Shown: one piece after another, positions 28,395-37,252 of the stretch
Position numbering within the stretch: position 1 is the stretch's first letter
Layout of the letters: every line of letters begins with the position of its first letter
Origin: Bacteroidota bacterium
GTDB lineage: Bacteria > Bacteroidota > Bacteroidia > UKL13-3
Direction: 5' to 3'
DNA length: 64,000 bases
Assembly: GCA_040388375.1 (NCBI GenBank)
Contig: JAZKBU010000020.1
Location: 1 to 64,000, forward strand
Notes under the pieces: generated by a model
Told to the model about the DNA's origin: nothing
What the model saw: the letters and a program-made list of their open reading frames with translations, nothing else
Database searches by the model: none
Made by a program: the position numbers and the translations under genes

Positions 28395-31300
28395 TTAACT
28401 TTTTACGTACGATCCATACCAGCCTAAACTTTCGGGTTTTGCATCGGTAGCCGGGTTGCCAAATAGCATAAAACATATATTTCCTCCGGGAGGGAATGAA
28501 AGACTGAATACTTCTAAAGCAATATTGTTTATTTTCATGAGGTAGGCAGTTCCGGTAGTACCGGTTGCTTTTTGAAGCATAATGGAACCAATGTTTAATT
28601 TCAATACACCTTGTAAGCTAAACGAAGGTGCTTGAGGGTTTACACCGGGTAGTTTTACACCTGCCCATGCGCCTGTTGCACCTACGCCCCAAGCCATCAT
28701 AAAGGTAGAAGTAAAACCTGCAGAACTAGCCAGTGAACCCAGTGTGCCCATGTTTAAATTAAATACCAAAGCATACCATTGTCCGCTTACATTTTGCTGT
28801 TGTTGTAAGTCAGGTATGGCTACACTTAAATAACCTTGCGAGGTAGGTGTGTTGGTTGAGTCGCCACTGGTAATACCTGATAGTTGTAAAGGAAAGTGTG
28901 CATATAAACTATTGGTACGTGGTGTACTTTGTCCTATATCAAAAGCCATTTGATCAATGTCGAACACAAATGTTTTGGTAGTGGGTGTTTCTAATTGAAA
29001 GGTAAGGTCTATATATAAATTGGAGTACGATAAACCTCTAAAATTATCTGTAGGACTATCGGGTTCTGCCCCAAATGAAAATAGATCAAAGCCAATTAAA
29101 TTGGTATAGTTAATAAAGCCCCAGAATGAAAATTTTGAGATAACGGTATTGCTTGTTACATCGTTTTGCGGTACTACAGTAACAAAGGCGGTTTTTATAA
29201 TTTCAACATCGGTTATAACGTTGTTGTTTACTAAGTTTAATACATTGTCTTCTGTATTGGTAAATGCATAAGAAGGTACACCATTGTTGTTTTCGTAAGT
29301 ACCGGTCAGTATAATTAAGTTATCTCTATTGGTGGCATTTACTTTCTCGCCAAAAAGTTTATTAACCGTAAGGGCTAAGTAACTATTGTAATTGTATATT
29401 TTGCTATTGATAAATACGATTTTTAATTGCAATACTATAAAGTCATAATCAACCAAACCATTTATAGGCGCATTTGCTTTGTATACAACAGGGTCTGCTC
29501 CGAAGCCTTCAAAAGTGGGGTCTTCGTAATCAATTAAAGCAAACATAGAGCTGGTAGGTTGCATAGCTACTGCTCCGTTCACGTTGTTTACTATACTTAT
29601 ATCAATACCAAAATGGTGCGCATAAAAATTGTTTAAATCAATGCCGGCCAATAAGCCTTGCAGTTCTTTAGGAAAATCCTGTACACTAATATCAACACCT
29701 AAAGCTATTACACCATGCCAGTCGGCATTAGTGGCTATGTTATAAAAATTTGCATAGTCATTGTCACCTTGCACAGTGTATTTATCCATTCCACTTTGTA
29801 TGTATTGTTGCAACCACATACTTAAGTTGGGCAAGCCGTTATTGCTTATATCGTTAAAAGTGTCGGGCGAGTTCCACCCTTGAATGTTTTGTACCCTATC
29901 AATTAGTTTGCCTGAGCAAAATTTAAATATCAGTACGTTTTTATATTTACCATTTACCTGCTCTGTGGGTACATTTAATAAAAATGGCCATTCAGCAATT
30001 TCCATTTCACTGCTAAAATTACTCAATACATAAGTACCATCACTCAGTTTTTCATTGTATGAAATAACCAGGAACAATTGGTTGGATTGTAAAGCACTTT
30101 GTAAGGTTGAACTTGCAGGTGTAAACTGTAAGTTAAATATTTCCGATAGTTTACCCTCTGCCGTTAAAAACTGATTGCTGGCTAATTGCAATGTTTCCCA
30201 TACTCCATTTTGCGGATTAACATCAATATAAAATCCTTGCGGACTGGTAGAGGGAATGTTATTGCCACTTATTGCCCGTGCACTTAATAGCGTAGTAGGC
30301 GAGGCAGGAATATTTTCTGCACTCATTACTTGTGTAATAATGGCTTTGCGTGTGGGATTTAATATTTGTTTTTCAAATAAGGTAAAGTCAACATTGATAC
30401 TTGGTGTTGCTGTTACAATGCCATAAGGTACCAATGGAAAAAATATAGTGTCTTTAGCGGCTGATAAAACACCCGAACCTGTGGTTAAATGTGTAAACAA
30501 AGGAGAGGTTGAATCTTTATCAGGCGCAAACAAAGCAGCACCTTGTGCCTGTGCATGGTATACTACCGGTGTAGCTGCGCTATTGGCCATTACTACTCCA
30601 TTCCATGCGGTTATATAATTAGTATTTAACCACTGTTGAGTAGTATTGCTGCCTACTACATTTTGAGAAGCTTGTATAGGAAACTGAGGAGCAAAAGCGT
30701 TTTGATTGGTTTTATAATACAACCAATCGCCAGTGCCCGTTATGATATTATTATTGTCAATAAACTGTGGTGTAAAACTCACTGTTTCTGTTGAGCCTAA
30801 TCCACACATTAATTGTATTTGGTTATTAGCATCAACATTTTGTTGATAGGCTGTACTTAATGTAAGTGACAAGGCTCCTTGTGGAACCATGTACCAGGTA
30901 GCCTGTGGGTCGTCAGGTGTTTGTTCACTAAAAACCAACATAGCACTATTTTGAGTAGGATAGTTTATGGAGTTATTGTAAACAGTAAAATTGGTATAAG
31001 GAACCAAAATAACCGGGTAACCAAAATTGGTTAGGTAATAAGAAGGCAGGGCAGATGTTCTGCTACTTTGCGTAAAAGTATTATACGTTTGCCCTAAAAA
31101 AGAAAGGTAAGAGTTTACTCCGGCCTTATTCAATAAATCGCAGGGATATATACTAGCCTGCATTTGTATTAAATCGTTTAAATTACCTGCTTCTATAAGC
31201 GCGTAGTTTACTACTGTTAGTACACCATTGTTTGCATTGTTATTAAAACAATAATTGTTGCTTACGTTAAAGCCAATAAAATCTGATGCGGCATCAAAAC

Positions 31301-31883
31301 CTAAAATAAACCTAATACGACCCTGCCCTATTCCTGTTAATGGAATTTCAAGCCCGCTCATAATTTGCGAAGAAGAGGAAAGATTGTTTGGCTTAAAAGT
31401 ATAATTGGTATTGCCTTGTTGATCGCTTATGGTTAAACAATTATTGGTGCTGTCAATGGTTAATGAAACATTGTTGTTGGTTATAAATAGGGTTGCAAAA
31501 TTATTTCCAAAATTAAAATTAAACTGGCTTAAAACAGTATATACTCCGTTGGTTCCACCTGTTAAAATAAGTTGAGGAGTATTGGTTGTGGTAAGTACTA
31601 CATTGGGATTGCTAAACCAAACTACGGAAGCAGATTGAAAGTTTTGCATAGGCCCCAGGAACGTATATACATTACCTACAAAAGTAGTGATGTCAATAGT
31701 TGGGGCATTTAATGCAAATAATATATAGCCGGGGTAATTAGGTATATCAGTTAAAGTTAAAGTGCCACCTGCCGGACCACTGGTATCCTTTTGTAATAGG
31801 TAAGCACACCAGTTACTATCGCTTGCAGCAATATACAATGAACTATTGCCCGATGCACTGTTTGAAAAAGTTAAGGTTGCCAT
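28395..31883 (-). CDS. Large leaderless beta-rich protein (1162 aa), function unknown
   Basis: Starts MATLTFSNSASGNSSLYIAA with no leader and ends ESLGWYGSYVKS. It is rich in Asn, Thr and aromatic residues, with predicted beta-strands throughout. The C-terminal 170 residues (VFDIDQMAFDIGQSTPRTNS, HFPLQLSGITSG, ALVFNLNMGTLG, FSLQGVLKLNIGSIML) have the same amphipathic-strand style as the 2852-residue protein encoded two genes downstream, so the two may belong to one superfamily or assembly. No catalytic motif was found. It is the third gene in the operon, 38 bp before the GT-B-like gene. Confidence 0.72.
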   Translation of the reverse strand: MATLTFSNSASGNSSLYIAASDSNWCAYLLQKDTSGPAGGTLTLTDIPNYPGYILFALNAPTIDITTFVGNVYTFLGPMQNFQSASVVWFSNPNVVLTTTNTPQLILTGGTNGVYTVLSQFNFNFGNNFATLFITNNNVSLTIDSTNNCLTISDQQGNTNYTFKPNNLSSSSQIMSGLEIPLTGIGQGRIRFILGFDAASDFIGFNVSNNYCFNNNANNGVLTVVNYALIEAGNLNDLIQMQASIYPCDLLNKAGVNSYLSFLGQTYNTFTQSSRTSALPSYYLTNFGYPVILVPYTNFTVYNNSINYPTQNSAMLVFSEQTPDDPQATWYMVPQGALSLTLSTAYQQNVDANNQIQLMCGLGSTETVSFTPQFIDNNNIITGTGDWLYYKTNQNAFAPQFPIQASQNVVGSNTTQQWLNTNYITAWNGVVMANSAATPVVYHAQAQGAALFAPDKDSTSPLFTHLTTGSGVLSAAKDTIFFPLVPYGIVTATPSINVDFTLFEKQILNPTRKAIITQVMSAENIPASPTTLLSARAISGNNIPSTSPQGFYIDVNPQNGVWETLQLASNQFLTAEGKLSEIFNLQFTPASSTLQSALQSNQLFLVISYNEKLSDGTYVLSNFSSEMEIAEWPFLLNVPTEQVNGKYKNVLIFKFCSGKLIDRVQNIQGWNSPDTFNDISNNGLPNLSMWLQQYIQSGMDKYTVQGDNDYANFYNIATNADWHGVIALGVDISVQDFPKELQGLLAGIDLNNFYAHHFGIDISIVNNVNGAVAMQPTSSMFALIDYEDPTFEGFGADPVVYKANAPINGLVDYDFIVLQLKIVFINSKIYNYNSYLALTVNKLFGEKVNATNRDNLIILTGTYENNNGVPSYAFTNTEDNVLNLVNNNVITDVEIIKTAFVTVVPQNDVTSNTVISKFSFWGFINYTNLIGFDLFSFGAEPDSPTDNFRGLSYSNLYIDLTFQLETPTTKTFVFDIDQMAFDIGQSTPRTNSLYAHFPLQLSGITSGDSTNTPTSQGYLSVAIPDLQQQQNVSGQWYALVFNLNMGTLGSLASSAGFTSTFMMAWGVGATGAWAGVKLPGVNPQAPSFSLQGVLKLNIGSIMLQKATGTTGTAYLMKINNIALEVFSLSFPPGGNICFMLFGNPATDAKPESLGWYGSYVKS

Positions 31884-31975
31884 AAATTATACTTGGTAAA
31901 GTCTGATGGAGGTATTGAATCAAAAAGGTATTAACTGCCAATTGGCACCTTGAAAATGAAAAGGTATAATGAGTG

Positions 31976-32443
31976 TTAGTTATGCGTGTACCAGCCTACT
32001 AAATCGCCTTTAAAACTAAAGCTGGTATTGTTTCCGGTAACGGTGTAAGTAAAGTCGCCTTTTAAGTTTGAAATTAAAGGAGAGTCGGTAAGGTTGAGTG
32101 TTAAGGTGCCATTAGCGGCCCCTAAGCCCGCCTTGACATCGAATTTATAAATAGGATTGGTTGCAGTTAAAGATTCTATACCAACTAAAACAGTAGATAC
32201 ATACAATGTGCATACTACAATTTTACCTGTTGAGTCTATAGTGTATTGAGTAAGTAAATCTCCAAAATAACGTTTTCCTTGGTATCCTTTTGGAACAATA
32301 GCGGGTTCGCTTTTTTCAGTTGGATTACTTTCTTGGGGTATTAATACTATAGGAATACCAACAAGAATAGTTACCATCAATACTTTTAATAAAACCAAAC
32401 GGACTTTATTAAAGGCGTGTAAGTATTTCTTGTTGGATTCCAT
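31976..32443 (-). CDS. Small single-pass membrane protein, unknown
   Basis: 155 residues. A hydrophobic segment at about 14-36 (VRLVLLKVLMVTILVGIPIV) is a signal anchor; the rest (about 37-155) is a beta-rich exported domain ending GDLVGWYTHN. No family recognised. It is second in the five-gene operon, 44 bp after the 109-residue gene and 92 bp before the 1162-residue gene, and is the only one of the five with an obvious membrane segment, so it might tether or export the others. Confidence 0.7.
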   Translation of the reverse strand: MESNKKYLHAFNKVRLVLLKVLMVTILVGIPIVLIPQESNPTEKSEPAIVPKGYQGKRYFGDLLTQYTIDSTGKIVVCTLYVSTVLVGIESLTATNPIYKFDVKAGLGAANGTLTLNLTDSPLISNLKGDFTYTVTGNNTSFSFKGDLVGWYTHN

Positions 32444-32487
32444 AAATAGTGTTTGCCTCAGGAAATAAAATTACCCAAGTGTTTTAA

Positions 32488-32817
32488 TTACGACCAGGTA
32501 GCAATTTGCTTAGCAAATGCTGTTTCGTTTTTGCCGTCTTGGTCTGTTGCACGACCATTTGCAGTCACTTGTCCGCTATCAAAACCAAACTGAGCTCTAA
32601 AGCTAATAAGGTCAATTTGTAAAGACTGTAAGCCGGCTTTAAACTCTACATTGGTAGCTGTTGGTTGCACCGGTGAAAGTGTAATAGAACCTAAGTTACC
32701 AGCAGGAGAAGTAAAAGTAATAACTGCTACTTGCATACCTGACATAATTGATACTACCGTTGTTGACTGGATGCTATTTACTAGCATTGAGGTTTGTGAA
32801 TAAGGATAAGTTGCCAT
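32488..32817 (-). CDS. Small leaderless protein heading the giant operon
   Basis: 109 residues, starting MATYPYSQTSMLVNSIQS. It contains a beta-rich stretch (QVAVITFTSPAGNLGSITLS) and ends in a polar helix (DGKNETAFAKQIATWS). No signal peptide and no family recognised. It is the first gene of the operon leading to the 2852-residue protein, and directly follows the only triple copy of the A-tract element. High expression is plausible from the small size, first position and three operator units. Confidence 0.68.
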   Translation of the reverse strand: MATYPYSQTSMLVNSIQSTTVVSIMSGMQVAVITFTSPAGNLGSITLSPVQPTATNVEFKAGLQSLQIDLISFRAQFGFDSGQVTANGRATDQDGKNETAFAKQIATWS

Positions 32818-32881
32818 AATTGTTTTGTTTTATATGTTTTAGTGTCCAACAAATATGTATAGCATATTTTACAATTGCATT

Positions 32882-32943
32882 AGGGAAAGTACTCTTTTTT
32901 AGTAGGAAAAGTACTCTTTTTTTTAGGGAGAAACACTCTTTTT
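32882..32943 (-). promoter_or_regulatory. Triple A-tract element before the giant operon
   Basis: Three units (plus-strand GGGAAAGTACTCTTTTTT, GGAAAAGTACTCTTTTTT, GGGAGAAACACTCTTTTT) have cores at 32891, 32913 and 32935, exactly 22 bp apart. They end about 65 bp before the 109-residue gene. This is the only three-unit copy seen. Confidence 0.78.
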
Positions 32944-33052
32944 GTAGTCAATATTAAATGGGTGTAAAGTTTATGTATTTAAATAATTATGCAAAGCCAA
33001 ATTGTAAATGCAACAAGCAAATATTTTTTATTAAAATGTATTATTAAACAAA

Positions 33053-33081
33053 AAAAGCAACCCAACTTGGGTTGCTTTTTT
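33053..33081 (-). terminator. Strong rho-independent terminator
   Basis: AAAAAAGCAACCCAA and TTGGGTTGCTTTTTT form a near-perfect stem 24 bp past the 478-residue gene. Confidence 0.92.
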
Positions 33082-33104
33082 ATAGTTGTATGTAATAAGA
33101 GAAC

Positions 33105-34541
33105 TTACTTATCAATAAACTTAGTGGCTTTCTCTATAGCTATTTCTTTAGTCTTCATAGCCTTTTTAAACCATGTTGGCACATTCTCGCCTAAGTTTAA
33201 ACTTATCATTTTAAAAGCAAGCTTATTGCCATCGCAGTAATAAGACATCATTAATCCGGGAGTATATTCACTTCTCCATATTTTTTCTGATGATTCTATT
33301 CTGTTTGGCGTATTATAATAAACGCTGCAAGGGTAATATTGACCGTTTTCTACTACATAAGTTCCCGGTAAAGATACGTTAGTACCCGTATTTATAAATT
33401 GGTTTGCCCAGTTACCAAAAATTGTATTTAAATCAGGTGCAGGCGGGTATTTTTTATCGGCAGGCTGTACCCATTTACCGGTATTGCTAACCCATGCATG
33501 CATGGTGTCAGTATATCTTTTGGCATTGTTGTTAGCATTGGTACTTATAGTATTCACAACATCAATTACAGCATTAGCAGCTTCTGTTAACCCTTCATTA
33601 TCGCCATAAATCACAGCAAGCATCATCAACGATTTAGAAGCCATCATATTTATCTCAGAGAAAAATACACTGACAGGACTATTGTTCATTTCCTGATCAA
33701 TAATAGGTTTCACTTTGCTCATATATGAAAACCAATTGTCGCCATACCAGTAGTTAGGTAAGTGTTTACCTTGCATAGGGTATTTTGCAGGGTTTTGCAT
33801 AGCCGGGCCACAAGGTCCATCCAATAATTTCTGCCATATTTCAGGCGACTCTCTTTTAAGATGAGTCATACCATCTGCAGTATAAATACCCTTTGCCCTG
33901 TTTAAAATATTTTCCTGGGTTGATATAATACTCATGTTAGTCATCCTGTCAAATAAACTCTCCCTATCATCAAACATTTTTAAGGTAGCAGTTTGCATAG
34001 CCTTCATTTCATCTAGTATTTCTTTAGCAAAATTCACTGTTTGCGAATGGTATAATCTAACAGCTACTGCCAGTTTCTTTTTATCGCCCTGAGCGGTACT
34101 TAATTTACTAATACTAGTAATATGTCCCCATATAATAGTCCATTTGGTTTCTATTCTGTCTTTTGCATTTTTGTAATCACGGTATTTTGCAGCTTGGTTA
34201 ATACGCTCTGATTCTTGTTGAATTAGACTGGCCAACATATTAATACCACTTTGAATCTTATCTAACTGGCCTCGTAGTTCTGCTAAGGTTTCTTTTATTT
34301 TATCCAATTCTGCTAATATTCTATCCGTATCGCTTGGCGTGTCCTCAGTACCCGGAATACCCAGTGCACCCATAAGGGCAGATAAACCTTTTGTTAATAC
34401 AGATCCGGCAAATCCCTGGATGGGTGCGGGTAAAAAGCTAAGTGCTTTTTCAATACCTTTTGCGGCAAGAGCATTTACGCCTTCTATTACTTTGTCCTTT
34501 ACATCGGCAGGGTCTACAATTGATTTTGTTTTGTTGTTCAT
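33105..34541 (-). CDS. Helical pore-forming-toxin-like protein (478 aa)
   Basis: No leader. A hydrophobic, glycine-rich segment (about 27-62, including FLPAPIQGFAGSVLTKGLSA) is followed by a long heptad-patterned coiled coil (about 72-120: ILAELDKIKETLAELRGQLD onward) and further amphipathic helices to about 330. The last 120 residues look beta-rich (TNVSLPGTYVVENGQYYPCS). Hydrophobic hairpin plus long helices is the layout of alpha-helical pore-forming toxins (ClyA/Hbl/Cry6-like), but I see no diagnostic motif, so this is inference from architecture. It has its own A-tract element and terminator, hence its own transcript, and is flanked by the giant operon and a carbohydrate-binding-like gene. 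Confidence 0.6.
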   Translation of the reverse strand: MNNKTKSIVDPADVKDKVIEGVNALAAKGIEKALSFLPAPIQGFAGSVLTKGLSALMGALGIPGTEDTPSDTDRILAELDKIKETLAELRGQLDKIQSGINMLASLIQQESERINQAAKYRDYKNAKDRIETKWTIIWGHITSISKLSTAQGDKKKLAVAVRLYHSQTVNFAKEILDEMKAMQTATLKMFDDRESLFDRMTNMSIISTQENILNRAKGIYTADGMTHLKRESPEIWQKLLDGPCGPAMQNPAKYPMQGKHLPNYWYGDNWFSYMSKVKPIIDQEMNNSPVSVFFSEINMMASKSLMMLAVIYGDNEGLTEAANAVIDVVNTISTNANNNAKRYTDTMHAWVSNTGKWVQPADKKYPPAPDLNTIFGNWANQFINTGTNVSLPGTYVVENGQYYPCSVYYNTPNRIESSEKIWRSEYTPGLMMSYYCDGNKLAFKMISLNLGENVPTWFKKAMKTKEIAIEKATKFIDK

Positions 34542-34626
34542 AGGGTTTTATTAAAGTTTTATCTATTATAGATTATATTGTTACGCATTATAAAACAAGA
34601 ATATTAAAAACTCAAGAGTATTGTTT

Positions 34627-34666
34627 GGGGAAAAGTACTCTTTTTTAAGGGAGAAACACTCTTTTT
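34627..34666 (-). promoter_or_regulatory. Tandem A-tract element
   Basis: Plus-strand GGGGAAAAGTACTCTTTTTT and GGGAGAAACACTCTTTTT have cores at 34637 and 34658, a 21-bp period. It lies about 86 bp before the 478-residue gene. Confidence 0.72.
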
Positions 34667-34697
34667 GGGTTTTGCGTATTCAGTGAGACATAAAAAA

Positions 34698-34734
34698 GCC
34701 GCCCACCTATAAAAGTAATTTATAAGCGGGCGGC
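34698..34734 (-). terminator. Hairpin after the duplicated beta-sandwich gene
   Basis: GCCGCCC pairs with GGGCGGC around TATAA/TTATA, 28 bp past the stop; T run on the minus-strand transcript. Confidence 0.85.
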
Positions 34735-34762
34735 AGGTATTGTTTCAGGCTTAATTATTTAA

Positions 34763-35596
34763 TTAACCTCCGGTAACAGTAGCGCTGTTAATAAACAACT
34801 GACCAGTTGCATTATTAGCCAATGTTACCTCAATAATGTTAGCACCGGCCGTTAATAATTTTGCCGGAATGGTATTGCTAAACTCGCTAAATCCTCCACT
34901 TGTAGGGCTTAAGCTCCAAAACGATTTACCGTTAACAGTTACTGCTGTTGGTGAATTAGCTACACCATTTACCAAAGCAGCTGCTAAATCCATTGAAAAG
35001 TTAACATCAACAGCTGATGATAAATCTACCTGAAAACGGATAAACCCATTGTTAACCAATAATGACCAGGTACGGTAATCAGAACGGTAACCGGCACCTT
35101 GGTATAAAGGTATAGAGAAGTTAGCAGTAGCTGATGGATTTGGTATTGAAAGATCAATGGTTTGTGTGGTTAATACCGCTTGGTCAACTGTTGCTGCATT
35201 GATGAAAAGTTGAGTAGTTGCAGATTGGTCAAGTGTTACCGTAATATTATTGTTACCAGCTACTAATAAGTTAGCAGGAATTACCCATGATACGTTGTGA
35301 AAATCTGCTTGATGGTCACTGTACGAATTAACAAATGCTTGTCCATTTACAGTAATGCTAATAGGGTTGTTAGCACTTCCGTTTACCAAGGCTGCACATA
35401 CACTTAGTGTTAAAGCAACCGGAATAGCGGTTGGAAGAGAAAGATTGAATTGAATAAATCCTCCGTTTTCTAATAACGACCAAGTATTAAAATCAGCGCG
35501 GTAGCCAGCACCTTGGTATAAAGGAATAGAAAAGTTAGCAGTAGCTGATGGGTTAGCAACTGACAAGTTGATTGTTTGAAGGGGTAAAGTACTCAT
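34763..35596 (-). CDS. Two-domain beta-sandwich protein (possible lectin/CBM)
   Basis: 277 residues made of two homologous halves (about 5-138 and 141-277). Each half has LSVANPSATANFSIPLYQGA or its variant, a TWSLL strand, GGFIQF/NGFIRF, a central AALVNG block, ITVNGQ/VTVNGK, and ends with an LFINAATV/LFINSATV strand. The pattern resembles carbohydrate-binding beta-sandwich modules, though no family is assigned. No signal peptide is present, as for several neighbours. A single-gene transcript is indicated by the terminator at 34698. Function inferred only from fold type. Confidence 0.7.
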   Translation of the reverse strand: MSTLPLQTINLSVANPSATANFSIPLYQGAGYRADFNTWSLLENGGFIQFNLSLPTAIPVALTLSVCAALVNGSANNPISITVNGQAFVNSYSDHQADFHNVSWVIPANLLVAGNNNITVTLDQSATTQLFINAATVDQAVLTTQTIDLSIPNPSATANFSIPLYQGAGYRSDYRTWSLLVNNGFIRFQVDLSSAVDVNFSMDLAAALVNGVANSPTAVTVNGKSFWSLSPTSGGFSEFSNTIPAKLLTAGANIIEVTLANNATGQLFINSATVTGG

Positions 35597-36074
35597 GTTT
35601 TTAATGTTTTAGTTTTGTTCTTACTCATAAGGCTTTTCAGATTACGCCCCTACTAAAAAACCTTGTAGGCAGGTTCGTTTTTTTAAGTGGGTTCTGACTC
35701 CACTTTTTTCAAAAGCTTTTTGATGGGACAAAGATGTGAGATAACCAGAGGGCAGGTAAGAGGATAAAGACCCATTTTAAAAAAAGGATATAAATGATTG
35801 TTTGGGTAGTATCTTAATATTAATGTCCTGTATTATTTTATCTGTGTAATGAGTACAAAATAGGGTAGCTATAAAGTAAGGTATAAATAGGGTGTATAGT
35901 TATGAATTAGTTATAAAAGGTAAAAAATACCAATTTTTACAAACAGGTATTTATACCTGTTTTGTTTTTTTAGCCAAGTATTTATATCTGTTTTAAACCA
36001 GCTTAGTACTATAGTTTGGTGTTTAGTAATTTGGTTTATTTATTATTGTGATGTACTATTAAATTATATACATT
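35597..36074. other. Divergent intergenic region with GTATTTATAC palindromes
   Basis: This 478-bp gap lies between the beta-sandwich gene and the first signalling cassette. Near 35678-35709 are two poly-T tracts 26 bp apart that do not fit the tandem element. The palindromes at 35943-35991 are annotated separately. Nothing else is supported. Confidence 0.6.
35943..35991 (+). promoter_or_regulatory. Palindromic sites before the first signalling cassette
   Basis: ACAGGTATTTATACCTGT (35943-35960) is palindromic apart from its centre, and a second weaker copy AAGTATTTATATCTGT (35976-35991) lies 31 bp, about three helical turns, further on. They are about 85 bp before the lipoprotein gene at 36075. 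The same GTATTTATAC core occurs inside units of the tandem element, so the NarL-type regulator of this cassette could bind both; this is inference. Confidence 0.6.
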
Positions 36075-36599
36075 ATGAAAAACATTTATTTAAGCATTTC
36101 AATTGTTATTTTCCTTTTTACACTGTTGTCTTGTCAAAACAAATCAACTGAAAAAACAACTTCGGGAACTGGAATGGAGGAGCCTTCCGATACTCCTGGT
36201 TATGAAGGTTACGCTGTTCGTTTACCTTTAGACTCAGCTATAGATTATATAAAACGTTATGGTGAAGTATGTCGTAGTAAATTTGATGGACAAGTACCTA
36301 TTAAAGCTTTTACCATACATTCGGTTGATTTGTTTGAAGCCATGGGAATGCCCGCTGGAATGCGCGATTCTACCGTGTGTAAATACAAAAGAGTACGTGC
36401 GTATTTGGGTATAAACTCGCATGGTACATTTAAGTTAATGATAGTTCCTGTGCAAGAATTAACAGGAGTAACACCAGCAGACAGTGCTGGAAGAGATACT
36501 ATATTACAAGATGACAATGGGCGATATGTGTTGGATTTAAATGCGCCATGCCCTGCCACTTGTGATTTTGCCAGTGAGCTTTATAATGCAAGTAATTAG
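36075..36599 (+). CDS. Lipoprotein with CPxxC tail, cassette 1 accessory protein
   Basis: 174 residues. The lipobox LLSC at residue 20 marks a lipoprotein. A Ser/Thr/Pro-rich linker precedes a domain of about 130 residues with RVRAYLGINSHGTFKLMIVP and, near the end, APCPATCDFASELYN. The 107-residue protein that opens the second cassette (58348) has the matching blocks MYYAIDKDGVKQLILVGV and MPCPNHCGS, so the two are homologues, one envelope-anchored and one apparently cytosolic. The gene lies 2 bp before the 7TM gene. It is likely a sensory or signal-input partner of the kinase; the CPxxC pair could bind a metal or sense redox state, by inference. Confidence 0.75.
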   Translation: MKNIYLSISIVIFLFTLLSCQNKSTEKTTSGTGMEEPSDTPGYEGYAVRLPLDSAIDYIKRYGEVCRSKFDGQVPIKAFTIHSVDLFEAMGMPAGMRDSTVCKYKRVRAYLGINSHGTFKLMIVPVQELTGVTPADSAGRDTILQDDNGRYVLDLNAPCPATCDFASELYNASN

Positions 36600-36601
36600 T
36601 A

Positions 36602-37252
36602 ATGAGTTTAACAAAATTCATTATCGTCTTTTCTCATCTCCCAATCTTTATTACTATGGTTTATGCTATAGTACATTATAAAAGATTAGGGAATGAGTTA
36701 AAGGTGTTTTGCTATTTTCTTTTTTTATCAGGTATTATTCAGTTTGCTTCACTGGCCTGCTGGTTTTACGGAGCCAATAACCTTTTACTTTTGCATATAT
36801 ATGTGGCGGTTGGTTTTCCTTGTCTGGCTTGGTTTTATGGAAAGGTATTGCATAACTTTATACATTCAAAACTAATATGGATAGTAACTATTGTTTTTTT
36901 ACTTTTTACTTTATCCAACTCCCTGTTTATTCAAAAAACAAATAAGTTTAATACCTATGCTTTAACAGTTGAAGCTATTCTTATTATTATCTTATCGCTT
37001 TCAACCTATATGTTGCTGTTAAACGATATTGTAAAAGAAAGACGAAAACATACCATAAAAAGCCTGAATTGGATTAATTCAGGCTTGTTTATTTATTATT
37101 CATCGAGCCTGCTTATATTTTATTTCAGCGCCATTATAAGCGATACTTTTCCTAAAATTTTAGTGCGTTATACTTGGGCCTTTCATTCCTTCTTTTCAAT
37201 GGTCATGTATTTTTGTTTCTTTGTTGGCTTATGGAACAGACCCAAGCATTAG
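36602..37252 (+). CDS. Seven-transmembrane putative sensor protein, cassette 1
   Basis: 216 residues with about seven hydrophobic segments: 5-23, 35-54, 61-80, 91-110, 121-140, 159-178, 190-211. Signature blocks ANNLLLLHIY and LNWINSGLFIYYSSS recur in the 210-residue protein of cassette 2 as INNLNILHIY and FWLNSGITLYF. Such separately encoded 7TM proteins beside Bacteroidota histidine kinases probably provide the membrane input domain. It overlaps the kinase start by 22 bp, which shows tight coupling. Ligand unknown. Confidence 0.78.
   Translation: MSLTKFIIVFSHLPIFITMVYAIVHYKRLGNELKVFCYFLFLSGIIQFASLACWFYGANNLLLLHIYVAVGFPCLAWFYGKVLHNFIHSKLIWIVTIVFLLFTLSNSLFIQKTNKFNTYALTVEAILIIILSLSTYMLLLNDIVKERRKHTIKSLNWINSGLFIYYSSSLLIFYFSAIISDTFPKILVRYTWAFHSFFSMVMYFCFFVGLWNRPKH

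Noticed and set aside
18148-31883. Tc toxin or RHS-type toxin complex
   Set aside because: No RHS/YD repeats, TcA-type or TcB/C motifs; only the large size is comparable.
35678-35709. Another copy of the tandem A-tract element before the beta-sandwich gene
   Set aside because: Only poly-T runs are shared; spacing is 26 bp and the ACTC/ACCC cores are missing.
36234-36559. Minus-strand frames inside the first cassette lipoprotein
   Set aside because: Overlap a gene with clear lipobox and paralogue; no homology or start context.
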